From Lentisphaerota bacterium (lineage in GTDB: Bacteria > Verrucomicrobiota > Kiritimatiellia > UBA8416 > JAIOPI01), in the NCBI GenBank assembly GCA_021413965.1, contig JAIOPI010000025.1, positions 107,096-171,095 of the forward strand: a stretch of 64,000 bases of DNA. Direction: 5' to 3'. Below the pieces are notes generated by a model that was given only the letters and a program-made list of their open reading frames with translations, was not told where the DNA came from and did no database searches. The position numbers and the translations under genes were made by a program. Shown here piece by piece: positions 32,668 through 40,674 of this stretch. How positions within the stretch are numbered: the first letter of the stretch is position 1; every line of letters starts with the position of its first letter.

Positions 32668-32697
32668 TCCCGGCGGGAAGTCTCCCGCAGAGTCGCA

Positions 32698-33942
32698 TCA
32701 GATATTCAACCCGTTCGTCAGACTGAACACCGCCATCAGAATGCTGATCGCCACAAAGCCCACCATGACCGCCACAAACACGATCAGGATCGGCTCCAGC
32801 GCGGTCGTGAAAATCTTGATGTGACGGTTCAGGTCATTCTCGTAGCGCCGCGCGATGTGCGTCAGCGACCCCGCCATGTCGCCCGTCTGCTCCCCGATCG
32901 CGAGCATGTCCGTCAGCAGTTCCGGGAATACCTTGCCCGCCGCCAGCGGACCCGAAATCGTCGTGCCATCCGTGACCCGCTCGCGCGCCTTGCGGATCTC
33001 CTCGCCGATCACCACGTTGCCCACGGTCTTCTCGACAATGCCCAGCGCCTGCAGCACGGCCACGCCGTTGGACAGCAGCGTCGCCAGCGTCCGCGCGAAG
33101 TTCGCATAAATGCCCGATGCCACCACGCCGCGCACCAGCGGCACGCGCAAGAGGAACGCGTCCCGGATGCGCCTCCCGCGCGGCGTCTTGACCGCCCGCT
33201 GCGCCAGCACCCCGAGGATGACCAGCACGATCAGCGCCGCCCAGCCGTAGTGCAACAGCCAGGCGCTGATGCCGATCAACATGCGCGTCGGCAGCGGCAG
33301 CGTCTGCCCCATCTGCTCAAACACGACCTTGAACTTCGGCACCACGTACACCATCGAGAAAATCAAGGTGGCAAAGCCCATCACGAGCACGATCAGCGGG
33401 TACACCAGTGCCATGACGACCTTTTCCTTCGTCTCCTGCACCCGTTCGAAGTGCTCGACCAACCGAGTCAGCACCTCGGCCAGCGCGCCGCTCGCCTCGC
33501 CTGCGCGGATCATGCTCACGTACAAATTCGCAAAGGAGTCCGGGTGCCGGGACAGGGCGTCGGACAGGCTCGTGCCGCGGATGATTTCGTCGCGCAACCC
33601 CTGGATCACCACGTCCGCCGGGCGCCCGCTGCGGCGGTTGCCGAGCGTATTCAGGGCGTTGCCGAGCGTCATCCCGGAGGCGAGCAGATCGCTGAGTTCG
33701 GTCGTGAACACCAGCACCTCGCGCCCCGACATCCGGACCGGCCCCCGCCGCACCGTCAACTTGCCGCGCGACGGCTTGCCCGCCGCGGCCTTGCTCTTGG
33801 CGGCCGCCTGTTCGGAGACGCTCACCGGCATCCGCCCCTGCGCCTCGATCAGCGCCAGCGCGGCCCGCCGATCGTTGGCCTCCACCGTTCCCTCGACTTT
33901 CTGGCCGGCCTTCGTTCGAGCGCTATATGTGAATGTGGGCAT
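32698..33942 (-). CDS. gspF: type II secretion inner-membrane protein GspF
   Basis: Polytopic platform protein (414 aa). The N-terminus begins with FTYSARTKAGQKVEGTVEA. Two GspF domains follow, each with a membrane hairpin; the first carries IRAGEASGALAEVLTRL and the second AIGEQTGDMAGSLTHIA. The C-terminal segment is LEPILIVFVAVMVGFVAISIL. It sits 30 bases upstream of gspG and 116 bases after gspE. Confidence 0.95.
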   Translation of the reverse strand: MPTFTYSARTKAGQKVEGTVEANDRRAALALIEAQGRMPVSVSEQAAAKSKAAAGKPSRGKLTVRRGPVRMSGREVLVFTTELSDLLASGMTLGNALNTLGNRRSGRPADVVIQGLRDEIIRGTSLSDALSRHPDSFANLYVSMIRAGEASGALAEVLTRLVEHFERVQETKEKVVMALVYPLIVLVMGFATLIFSMVYVVPKFKVVFEQMGQTLPLPTRMLIGISAWLLHYGWAALIVLVILGVLAQRAVKTPRGRRIRDAFLLRVPLVRGVVASGIYANFARTLATLLSNGVAVLQALGIVEKTVGNVVIGEEIRKARERVTDGTTISGPLAAGKVFPELLTDMLAIGEQTGDMAGSLTHIARRYENDLNRHIKIFTTALEPILIVFVAVMVGFVAISILMAVFSLTNGLNI

Positions 33943-34058
33943 CGTTCAACTACCTGAAATATCAACAGCCGCCCGCTCGCCCGCACGATGGTGCGAACCG
34001 GAACTCACAGCCACCACCGCGCACCTGGTGCGTCGCCGCGGCCGTCCCCCGTCTCCCC

Positions 34059-35762
34059 TTACTCGTTGTCTTCGGTCGCCCGCACAACCTCTTCAATCGT
34101 CGTCACGCCATCCATCACCTTGATCCAGCCGTCATCGCGAAGCGTCGACATCCCTTCGGCAATGGACTTCTGCTTGATCTCATTCGTCGCGCGCCGCCCG
34201 ATGATCAGGCTCTCGATCGCATCCGTGACGTGCAGCACTTCAAAAATCCCGCGCCGCCCGCGGAAGCCGGTCATGCGGCAGTGTTCGCACGCGGCCGGCT
34301 CGTATATCGCCCGCCCGGCCAGCTTCGCCGTCGGGAATCCGATCTCGCGCAGGAAGTCCGGGTTCGGTTCCGTCGGCTTCCGGCAGTGCTCGCACAACCG
34401 GCGCACCAGCCGCTGCGCCACCACCGCCTCGCAGGCCGACGCCACCAGAAACGGCTCCACGCCCATGTCGAGCAGGCGGGTGAACGCGCCCGCCGCGTCG
34501 TTCGTGTGCAGGGTGCTGAACACCAGATGCCCCGTCAGCGACGCCTGGATGGCGATCTCCGCCGTTTCCGCGTCGCGGATTTCCCCCACCATGATGATAT
34601 CCGGGTCCTGCCGCAAAAACGACCGCAGCGCGCGCGCAAAGGTGAGCCCGATGTCCGCCCGCACCAGCACCTGGTTGATCCCCGGCATCTCGTATTCGAT
34701 CGGCTCCTCGGCCGTCAGGATGCGCACGTCGATCGTGTTGATCTCGTGCAGGTACGCGTACAGCGACGTGGATTTGCCGGACCCCGTCGGCCCCGTCACC
34801 AGCACGATGCCGTTGGGCCGCTGAATGATCTTCCGGATCAGGCCGGCGTCGCGGTCGCTCATGCCCAGTTCCTGCAGCGTGATGAAACGGCCGCTGCCCT
34901 GCAGCAGGCGCAAGCTGATGCTCTCGCCGTACACCGTGGGCATGGTCGAGACGCGGATATCCAGGTCGCGCCCCTGGATGCGAAGGCCGATGCGCCCGTC
35001 CATCGGCAGCCGCTTCTCGGCAATGTCGAGGTTGGCCATGACCTTGATGCGCGAGATGATTGCCGCCTGGAACCGGTTCAGCTGCCCTGGCACCGGGGTC
35101 TGGTGCAGCACGCCGTCAATGCGGTAGCGGATGCGCAGCGTGTTCTCCATCGGCTCCACGTGAATGTCCGTCGCGCCCTGCTGGAACGCTTCCCAGATGA
35201 TCTGGTTGACGAACTTGACGATGGACGCCTCCTGGTCCAGCTCGCCCAGGTCGACTTTCCCGGCGCTTTCCTCGGGCTGCACTTCAAACCGGTTGTCCTG
35301 CATCATGCGGTCGACGGTTTCCGCGCCCACGCCGTAAAGCGCCTTGGATGCCGTCGCGATATCCTCGCCCGGGCTGAGCGCCAGCCGCACGCGCGTTCCC
35401 GCCGCAATCCGCAGCGCGTCGATCAGGCTCATGTTGAGCGGATCGTTTGCCGCCACCGTGAGCACGTCGTTCTCGAACGCGATCGGGATCACGTTGTATT
35501 GGAACACCGCCTTCGTCGGCAGCCGCTCGAGCACCTCCGCCGGAATCGACTCGGCGCCCACGCGCACGTAGCGCAGCCCCAGGACCCGCGCCATGGCCTG
35601 CAGAAAATCGTCCTCCCGCGCATAGCCCGCATCCAGCACCGTGGCGGTGACGCTCTTCTCGCCCGCCCGCGCCGCCTCAAGCAGTTCGGTAACCTGAGAC
35701 TCGTTGAACAGCCCCGTCTGCTTCAGCAGGTTGGATACAAACGTGGCGGATCCCATGGTCAT
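34059..35762 (-). CDS. gspE: type II secretion ATPase GspE
   Basis: Cytoplasmic motor (567 aa). An N-terminal MshEN/GspE_N domain is followed by the ATPase core: Walker A GPTGSGKST, Asp box EEPIEYEMPGINQV, Walker B DPDIIMVGEIRD and the His box TLHTNDAAGAF. A zinc-binding CEHC...CEHC pair lies in the C-terminal part. The ATG at 35762 overlaps the trmJ stop (ATGA); a second ATG two codons on is also possible. Confidence 0.95.
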   Translation of the reverse strand: MTMGSATFVSNLLKQTGLFNESQVTELLEAARAGEKSVTATVLDAGYAREDDFLQAMARVLGLRYVRVGAESIPAEVLERLPTKAVFQYNVIPIAFENDVLTVAANDPLNMSLIDALRIAAGTRVRLALSPGEDIATASKALYGVGAETVDRMMQDNRFEVQPEESAGKVDLGELDQEASIVKFVNQIIWEAFQQGATDIHVEPMENTLRIRYRIDGVLHQTPVPGQLNRFQAAIISRIKVMANLDIAEKRLPMDGRIGLRIQGRDLDIRVSTMPTVYGESISLRLLQGSGRFITLQELGMSDRDAGLIRKIIQRPNGIVLVTGPTGSGKSTSLYAYLHEINTIDVRILTAEEPIEYEMPGINQVLVRADIGLTFARALRSFLRQDPDIIMVGEIRDAETAEIAIQASLTGHLVFSTLHTNDAAGAFTRLLDMGVEPFLVASACEAVVAQRLVRRLCEHCRKPTEPNPDFLREIGFPTAKLAGRAIYEPAACEHCRMTGFRGRRGIFEVLHVTDAIESLIIGRRATNEIKQKSIAEGMSTLRDDGWIKVMDGVTTIEEVVRATEDNE

Positions 35763-36526
35763 ACGCGCTTCTCCATCTCGGTCAAGGGCGCCGGCGTGGG
35801 TGCGGCGGGAGACTGCCCCGCCACCCATGTCACCTGGCGCGCCACCCCCATCAAAATGCGCACGTCATCCGTCGTCAGCGGTCCCCGCGCGAAAATGCGC
35901 CGCACACCCAGCATCATGTGGTCAGCCTTGTCTGGCTCCATGAACCCCACCTTCAGCAGCATCTCCTGCCACATGGCGAACATCCGTTCGCGCAGGGCCG
36001 AATTCGCCTCCGGCGCTTTCTCTTGCGGCGGCTCGTACCCCCCGCTGGCCACGAACAATTCGTACGCACACACCAGCACCGCCTGCGACACATTCAACGA
36101 CTCGTAGGACGAGGAACTCGGGATCGTGATGATCTGCGTGCACAGCGCCAGATCCTCGTTCGACAACCCGTTGTCCTCCGGGCCGAACAGCAGCGCCACC
36201 CGGTTGGCTTGGGCCGCCTCAAGCGCCCGCGGCGCCCACTCTCTCGGCGAGCGCGTATGCTGGCGGTACAGCCCGCCGCGCGCAGTCGTCCCCATCACAA
36301 TGGCGCAGTCCGCCACGGCCTCGGCCAGGGTCGGAAACTCCCGGATCGAATCCAGGATGGCCGTGGCATGGCAGGCCATCTTGCGCGCCTCATCCATGTC
36401 GATCCCGCGCGGTGCCGCCATGACGAGGTCGCTCAGCCCCATATTGGCCATCGCCCGGCACACCGCCCCCACATTGCCCCCGTACAGCGGGCTCAACAGC
36501 ACGATCCGTATGTTCTCCAGCCCCAT
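35759..36526 (-). CDS. trmJ: TrmJ-like tRNA 2'-O-methyltransferase
   Basis: SPOUT-class methyltransferase (255 aa) that probably 2'-O-methylates position 32 of tRNA using SAM. Blocks: ENIRIVLLSPLYGGNVGAVCRAM at the start, VMGTTARGG, ALLFGPEDNGLSNEDL and the knot SSSYESLNVSQAVLV. The ATG at 36526 best matches family starts and has GGGG six bases before it; 36532 and 36559 are alternatives. It overlaps gspE, an unexpected first gene for a secretion operon. Confidence 0.87.
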   Translation of the reverse strand: MGLENIRIVLLSPLYGGNVGAVCRAMANMGLSDLVMAAPRGIDMDEARKMACHATAILDSIREFPTLAEAVADCAIVMGTTARGGLYRQHTRSPREWAPRALEAAQANRVALLFGPEDNGLSNEDLALCTQIITIPSSSSYESLNVSQAVLVCAYELFVASGGYEPPQEKAPEANSALRERMFAMWQEMLLKVGFMEPDKADHMMLGVRRIFARGPLTTDDVRILMGVARQVTWVAGQSPAAPTPAPLTEMEKRV

Positions 36527-36607
36527 CGCCATCCCCGCCCCCGCGCCCCAAAACATCACCCCATCCCCGGACCTCGAATCGCCAAATCCTCAATCCCCTC
36601 CGCGAAT

Positions 36608-37291
36608 CTACCACGCCGTCGCATCCGACCGGCCGATGATCTCGTCCACCCGCCGCGAAATGATCGCCTCCCGGTTCGCTTCGCGCTCCTCCACCAGCGC
36701 CCGCAAATCCTCCACCTGGCGCTGAATCTCCGCGATGTCGCCCCGCATCAGGTCCTGTTTCGCCTGAAAGGAAGCCGCCAGCGTCTCCCGCAGTTGCGCC
36801 ACGCGTGCCGTGCGGTCGGCCTCCGCGCCGTCCAGCGTCGCCATGGCCAGCGCGCGCGCCTCGCGCTCCAGCGCCTTCTGCTTCATCACCAGTGCGTACG
36901 CCTCCGGCCGCCGCTCCTCCAACGCCTGCAGGTCGAGGGCCTCGCGCACGAGATTCATCAGCAGCGTCATCGCCTCGCCGAGGTTCTCCATGGCGCGGAG
37001 CGAGTACTGCTGCAACTCGTCAGGGAAATGCTGCCGAATGTAGGTCATCATGACATGCGGATCGACATTCGGGAAACGGGAAAAAACGGCGTCCAACACC
37101 TGCTGCTCCTGGACGGATGACAGCGGCGTCGGCGGCAGGTTCCCCTGCGCCTGCGGAAAGTTCGTCATCCCACGCAGCAAATCCGCGTCCGGTTCTTGCG
37201 CATGCGCGGCGGCCCCGAGCAGCCAGCCCGCCATGCCGCACGCCACGATCGCACCTGCCCACGGGACCTTCACCCCACGATCTGTCCGCAT
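36608..37291 (-). CDS. exported coiled-coil protein of unknown function
   Basis: A 227-aa protein with a signal peptide (VPWAGAIVACGMAGWLLGAAAHA, cleavage before QEPDA). A short helical domain (about 60-110) is followed by a long Glu/Arg/Ala-rich helix from about 115 to the end. I do not recognise a family. It is the third gene of the ECF sigma cluster, so it may be a periplasmic sensor or target of that system. Confidence 0.6.
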   Translation of the reverse strand: MRTDRGVKVPWAGAIVACGMAGWLLGAAAHAQEPDADLLRGMTNFPQAQGNLPPTPLSSVQEQQVLDAVFSRFPNVDPHVMMTYIRQHFPDELQQYSLRAMENLGEAMTLLMNLVREALDLQALEERRPEAYALVMKQKALEREARALAMATLDGAEADRTARVAQLRETLAASFQAKQDLMRGDIAEIQRQVEDLRALVEEREANREAIISRRVDEIIGRSDATAW

Positions 37292-37303
37292 AGCCCCTCC
37301 TCC

Positions 37304-37822
37304 TTAGCCCTGATTGTCGCCAACCGGCCGGCCGCGCTCCGGCTGCCCGTCTGAACGCCATTCCGCGCGCAGCCGGCCCGACCGGATGGCGATGGATGCG
37401 GCCAGCTCCTCAGCCCGCGAGCGCGGCGCGAGGCGCGGATCAGCCACATAGCGCCGCCGGAACGCGCGCAGGTCCTCGCGCAGGCGGCTCTCCTGCTCCG
37501 CAACCAGGCGCTCCAGTTGCACCGGGTCCCGCGCCGGCGATCTGGTCGCCAGCACCGGCGCCAGCGATGCGCCCGGCCCCGCACGGAAGGCTCGCCACAC
37601 CAGTACCGTGGCCAGCAGCAGCAGGGTCGCGCCATACGCCAAGACCGGCTGCCAGCGCCACGCCACCACCACCGCCGGCGCCTGCACCCGTGGACGCATC
37701 GCGAGCATCCGCCCGGCCTCGCCTTGCACCCGCGCCACCGCCTCGGCGGACACGTCCTCGCCCCGCGCCGATGCCCCCGCCGCCCGCAACGCGGCTCTCG
37801 TGGTTTGCCGGGATCTCCTCAT
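37304..37822 (-). CDS. single-pass membrane protein, putative anti-sigma partner
   Basis: A 172-aa protein with a cytoplasmic N-terminus of about 55 residues, one membrane segment (VLAYGATLLLLATVLVW) and a periplasmic Arg/Glu-rich helical part. The topology and place after an ECF sigma gene suggest an anti-sigma or accessory membrane partner. No zinc HxxxCxxC motif of the ZAS type is present. The ATG at 37822 follows GGGAGAGGTGAC. The gene after it is 12 bases away. Confidence 0.55.
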   Translation of the reverse strand: MRRSRQTTRAALRAAGASARGEDVSAEAVARVQGEAGRMLAMRPRVQAPAVVVAWRWQPVLAYGATLLLLATVLVWRAFRAGPGASLAPVLATRSPARDPVQLERLVAEQESRLREDLRAFRRRYVADPRLAPRSRAEELAASIAIRSGRLRAEWRSDGQPERGRPVGDNQG

Positions 37823-37909
37823 GTCACCTCTCCCTCGCCGCATGCCGATCCCCTCCCTGGACGGCCCGCCGTCAGCCCCTGGCGGGTGTCCGCCTGCTCC
37901 CCGTTACGC

Positions 37910-38482
37910 TCACGCATCGGACCGCATCATCTCCCGCCGCATCCGCCCCAGCCCGCGGTGCGCGCGCCACAGCACCGTCCCCAGCGGGCGGTCAACCACG
38001 GCCGCCACGTCCCGGTACGCCAGCCCCGCAAAGTAATGCAGCGCCAACACCTCGCGCTCCTCCGCCGGCAGCGCCGCCATCGCCGCGGTCACGTGCGCAT
38101 CCTGCTCTCGCCGCTGCAGATCATCCGCCGCCGACGGCGCCTGCTCCCGCTCGTCGCGCGCCCGCGTCACCGCCTCCGCACCGGGCTGCACGTCATGGCG
38201 CCGGTGCCGCTGCACGTCAATCGCCCGGTTGCGCGCCACGCGATACAGCCAGCCCGTGACCCCGCGCCGTGCATCCACCTCTTGCACCCGCCGGACCAGT
38301 TCGAGGAAACTCTCCTGCGTCACGTCCTCCGCCAGCGCCGCATCGCGCAGGATCGCCGCCGCGTAGGCCCGGACCCCCCGGCGATGGCGCTCAAACAGCA
38401 CTTCAAAAGCCTCCGGATCCCCGCCCTGCAACCGCACCAGCAGGCGCGAATCCGACTCCCCGGTCTGTGCGTCCTTGCCCAT
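37910..38482 (-). CDS. ECF-type RNA polymerase sigma factor
   Basis: A 190-aa sigma-70 family factor with region 2 (EAFEVLFERHRRGVRAYAAAIL, AEDVTQESFLELVRRV, GWLYRVARNRAIDVQRHRR) and region 4 (LPAEEREVLALHYFAGLAYRDVAAVV, GTVLWRAHRGLGRMR). No region 3 or long C-terminal extension. It leads a three-gene minus-strand cluster and is divergent from the Lrp gene across 162 bases. The region 2/4 linker is unusually rich in charged residues (RARDEREQAPSAADDL). Confidence 0.93.
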   Translation of the reverse strand: MGKDAQTGESDSRLLVRLQGGDPEAFEVLFERHRRGVRAYAAAILRDAALAEDVTQESFLELVRRVQEVDARRGVTGWLYRVARNRAIDVQRHRRHDVQPGAEAVTRARDEREQAPSAADDLQRREQDAHVTAAMAALPAEEREVLALHYFAGLAYRDVAAVVDRPLGTVLWRAHRGLGRMRREMMRSDA

Positions 38483-38596
38483 ACTACGGACAAAGCCTGC
38501 GTTTTATTGGTGGAAATATCCAGTGGGTTATCGAGGCGAACCACCGTGCCGGCCAAGGCCCTCCCGCCTTTTCCCCCTTTTCTTTGCACCCCGCCC

Positions 38597-38605
38597 TGCT
38601 ACACT
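38597..38605 (+). promoter_or_regulatory. candidate extended -10 promoter for lrp
   Basis: TGCTACACT matches an extended -10 (TGn plus TACACT) 39 bases before the lrp ATG at 38645. No good -35 element is seen at the proper distance. Confidence 0.35.
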
Positions 38606-38644
38606 TCGCCTCTTGCCCCTATTAGGCAGAAAGACCCGGCGCCC

Positions 38645-39124
38645 ATGGATGAACTGCTCAGATTGCTGAAGGAGAACGCCCTCGAAACGCCCCGCAACCT
38701 GGCGAAACTGCTTGCCCTCTCCGAAGAGCAGGTCAAGGCGCGCATCGCGGAATACGAGCGCCAGGGCGTCATCCGTGGCTACCAGGCCGTCGTCAACGAG
38801 GACCTCCTCGGACTGGACCGCGTCAGCGCCGTGATCGAAGTCAAGATCACGCCCGAGCGCGAAGGCGGCTATGACCTGATCGCCCAACGCATCAGCAAGT
38901 TCCCCGAAGTCGACTCGATGTACCTCATGTCCGGCGGCTACGATCTGCTCGTCTTCGTCAAGGGCCGCAATCTGAAGGAAGTTGCCTTCTTTGTGAGTGA
39001 CAAGCTCGCGACCATCTCGGGCGTGGTGTCCACCGGAACGCACTTCATGCTCAAGACGTACAAGGACTCCGGCATCCTCATGACCGCCGAGAAGGAACAG
39101 GAACGGCTGCAAGTTTCGCCATAG
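38645..39124 (+). CDS. Lrp/AsnC family transcriptional regulator
   Basis: A 159-aa regulator with an N-terminal winged helix-turn-helix (NLAKLLALSEEQVKARIAEY, QGVIRGYQAVV) and a C-terminal RAM ligand-binding domain (VIEVKITPE, MYLMSGGYDLLVFVKG). Family members form octamers that sense amino acids. The ATG at 38645 is chosen; the frame is open far upstream but that sequence lies over the sigma gene. It probably regulates the aminotransferase gene 217 bases downstream, a frequent pairing. Confidence 0.9.
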   Translation: MDELLRLLKENALETPRNLAKLLALSEEQVKARIAEYERQGVIRGYQAVVNEDLLGLDRVSAVIEVKITPEREGGYDLIAQRISKFPEVDSMYLMSGGYDLLVFVKGRNLKEVAFFVSDKLATISGVVSTGTHFMLKTYKDSGILMTAEKEQERLQVSP

Positions 39125-39132
39125 AGCAACGA

Positions 39133-39296
39133 GGGTTCAGGGTTCGGGGTTCAGGCCTCGAAAACCTGCCGGTAACCTCCACCATTGAATACCCAACTGC
39201 TAACATCAAAAGTCGGCCGGCTCCACGTTCAGCGTTGGAAGTTGACTGTTGGATCTTCAAAGTCTCTTGCCCGCCTGAACCCCGAACCCTGAACCC
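39133..39296. repeat. 24-bp inverted repeat of GGGTTC(A/G) heptamers with 116-nt core
   Basis: Bases 39133-39156 are three tandem heptamers GGGTTCA, GGGTTCG, GGGTTCA plus GGC, and 39273-39296 is their exact reverse complement. The 116-base core is about 51% G+C by hand count (59 of 116), clearly lower than nearby genes. Its right part has short TTGGA/TTCA echoes (39226-39260). It fills most of the gap between lrp and the aminotransferase gene. I see no protein signal on either strand. It looks like a small dispersed or folded element; whether other copies exist cannot be told from one window. Confidence 0.8.
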
Positions 39297-39341
39297 AGTC
39301 CTCCTCCCCCAACACCGAAAACCAAACACCAATAGTTTCCC

Positions 39342-40517
39342 ATGAAGACTCCCCGCAACTCTTACGTCGCCAGGCATCTCGTCGATGTGCCTCGCTCCGG
39401 TATTCGCGACTTCTTTGACATCGTCAGCTCCCGCAAGGGCGTCATCAGCCTCGGCATCGGCGAGCCGGATTTCGTCACGCCCTGGCATATCTGCGAGGCG
39501 GCCATCTTCTCGCTCGAGCGCGGCGCCACCGCCTACACCTCAAACCTCGGCCTCATGGAACTGCGCGAAGAAATCGCCCGCTACACCGAACGTGTGTACC
39601 GCGTAACCTATGATCCGCGCACCGAGATCATCGTCACCGTGGGGGTCAGCGAAGCGGTCGACCTCGCCATCCGCGCCCTGCTGGAACCGGGTGACGAAGT
39701 GCTCTACCACGAACCCTGCTATGTGTCCTACGGCCCGGTGATCACGTTCGCCCACGGGCGGGCCGTGGCCGTGGCCACCCGCCGCGAGGACGAGTTCCGC
39801 CTCACGCGCGCCGCCCTCGAAGCCAAGGTCACGCCGCGCACCAAGGCGCTGCTGCTGAATTTCCCGACGAACCCGACCGGCGCCATCATGGCACGCGCCG
39901 ATCTGGAGGACATCGCCGCCTTCGCCCGCGAACACGACCTGATCGTGCTGTCGGACGAAATCTATGCCGAGCTCACCTACGAGGGCGAGCACCACAGCAT
40001 CGCCGCGCTGCCCGGCATGAAGGAACGCACGATCCATCTCAATGGCTTTTCGAAGGCCTTTGCCATGACCGGATGGCGTGTCGGCTATGCCTGCGGCCCC
40101 GCCGAACTGACCGACGCCATGATGAAGATCCACCAGTACACGATCATGTGCGCCTCCACCATGGGCCAGAAAGCGGCCCTTGAAGCCATGCGCAGCGGCG
40201 ACGCCGACGCCGCCTTCATGCGCAAAGACTACGAGAAGCGCCGGAACTACATCTGCGCGTCGTTCAAGGAAATGGGCATCCCCTGCCACATCCCGAAGGG
40301 CGCCTTCTACGCCTTCCCGTACATTGGCGAGTTCGGGCTCAGCGCCAAGGAGTTCTGCCTGCGATTGCTGGATGAGGAAAATGTGGCGTGCGTGCCGGGG
40401 ACCGCGTTCGGCCCCTCCGGCGAGGGCTTCATGCGATGCGCGTACGCCGCCAATCTTAACAATATCAAGGAAGCCATGACGCGCCTCGCGCGCTTCACGG
40501 CCAAATTGCGTCAATAG
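39342..40517 (+). CDS. class I/II PLP-dependent aminotransferase
   Basis: A 391-aa aminotransferase of the aspartate aminotransferase fold I. The start ISLGIGEPDFVTPWHI, the substrate block NFPTNPTGAIM, SDEIYAELTYEG, the PLP lysine in NGFSKAFAMTGWRVGYA and the C-terminal Arg in GEGFMRCAYA are all present. Substrate could be alanine, aspartate or an aromatic amino acid. The Lrp-type gene upstream suggests control by an amino acid. No good ribosome site is seen before the ATG. Confidence 0.92.
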   Translation: MKTPRNSYVARHLVDVPRSGIRDFFDIVSSRKGVISLGIGEPDFVTPWHICEAAIFSLERGATAYTSNLGLMELREEIARYTERVYRVTYDPRTEIIVTVGVSEAVDLAIRALLEPGDEVLYHEPCYVSYGPVITFAHGRAVAVATRREDEFRLTRAALEAKVTPRTKALLLNFPTNPTGAIMARADLEDIAAFAREHDLIVLSDEIYAELTYEGEHHSIAALPGMKERTIHLNGFSKAFAMTGWRVGYACGPAELTDAMMKIHQYTIMCASTMGQKAALEAMRSGDADAAFMRKDYEKRRNYICASFKEMGIPCHIPKGAFYAFPYIGEFGLSAKEFCLRLLDEENVACVPGTAFGPSGEGFMRCAYAANLNNIKEAMTRLARFTAKLRQ

Positions 40518-40538
40518 ACATGGTCGATGACGGCGTAA

Positions 40539-40615
40539 CGTTGCCACAAGGCGCCCAACGCCCGCGGCTGGCCCGCCTTGTGCCTCTTGCTGATGCTGGG
40601 CGACTGGTGGCAACG
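40539..40615 (+). promoter_or_regulatory. intergenic region with competing RNA stems
   Basis: Bases 40539-40547 pair with 40607-40615 (9 bp) and 40552-40557 with 40597-40602 (6 bp). Alternatively 40545-40553 pairs with 40574-40582 (9 bp, 20-base loop). The first and third are mutually exclusive. It lies between the aminotransferase and the URO-D-like gene at 40675; an attenuator is possible. Confidence 0.4.
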
Positions 40616-40674
40616 CCTTCTTAAGCTCAACGTCAGTTGGTCTTCCGGACATACGTGAACAGCCAGGGGGTCCT

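Noticed and set aside
24421..35762. Type IV pilus rather than type II secretion
   Set aside because: GspG calcium loop, GspK alpha-domain motif and the I/J/K set are specific to type II secretion; no PilT or PilA/PilB arrangement is present.
33933..36107. 724-codon open frame opposite gspE and trmJ
   Set aside because: Composition is a complement of the ATPase gene; no start signal or domain.
36533..36607. Short gap before trmJ whose minus strand has GATTTGG/GATTCGAGG-like phrases
   Set aside because: It resembles a degenerate relative of the 39133 repeat element but is too short and imperfect to call.
37517..38644. Upstream extension of the Lrp frame
   Set aside because: The extension lies over the sigma-factor gene on the other strand and is Arg/Pro/His-rich; the regulator begins naturally at 38645.
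39078..39488. Minus-strand open frame across the lrp-aminotransferase gap
   Set aside because: It translates the inverted repeat and parts of both neighbours; it is a by-product of the repeat, not a gene.
40539..40674. Cobalamin or SAM riboswitch upstream of the URO-D-like gene
   Set aside because: Stems are present but I see no conserved riboswitch core, so it is listed only as a structured gap.
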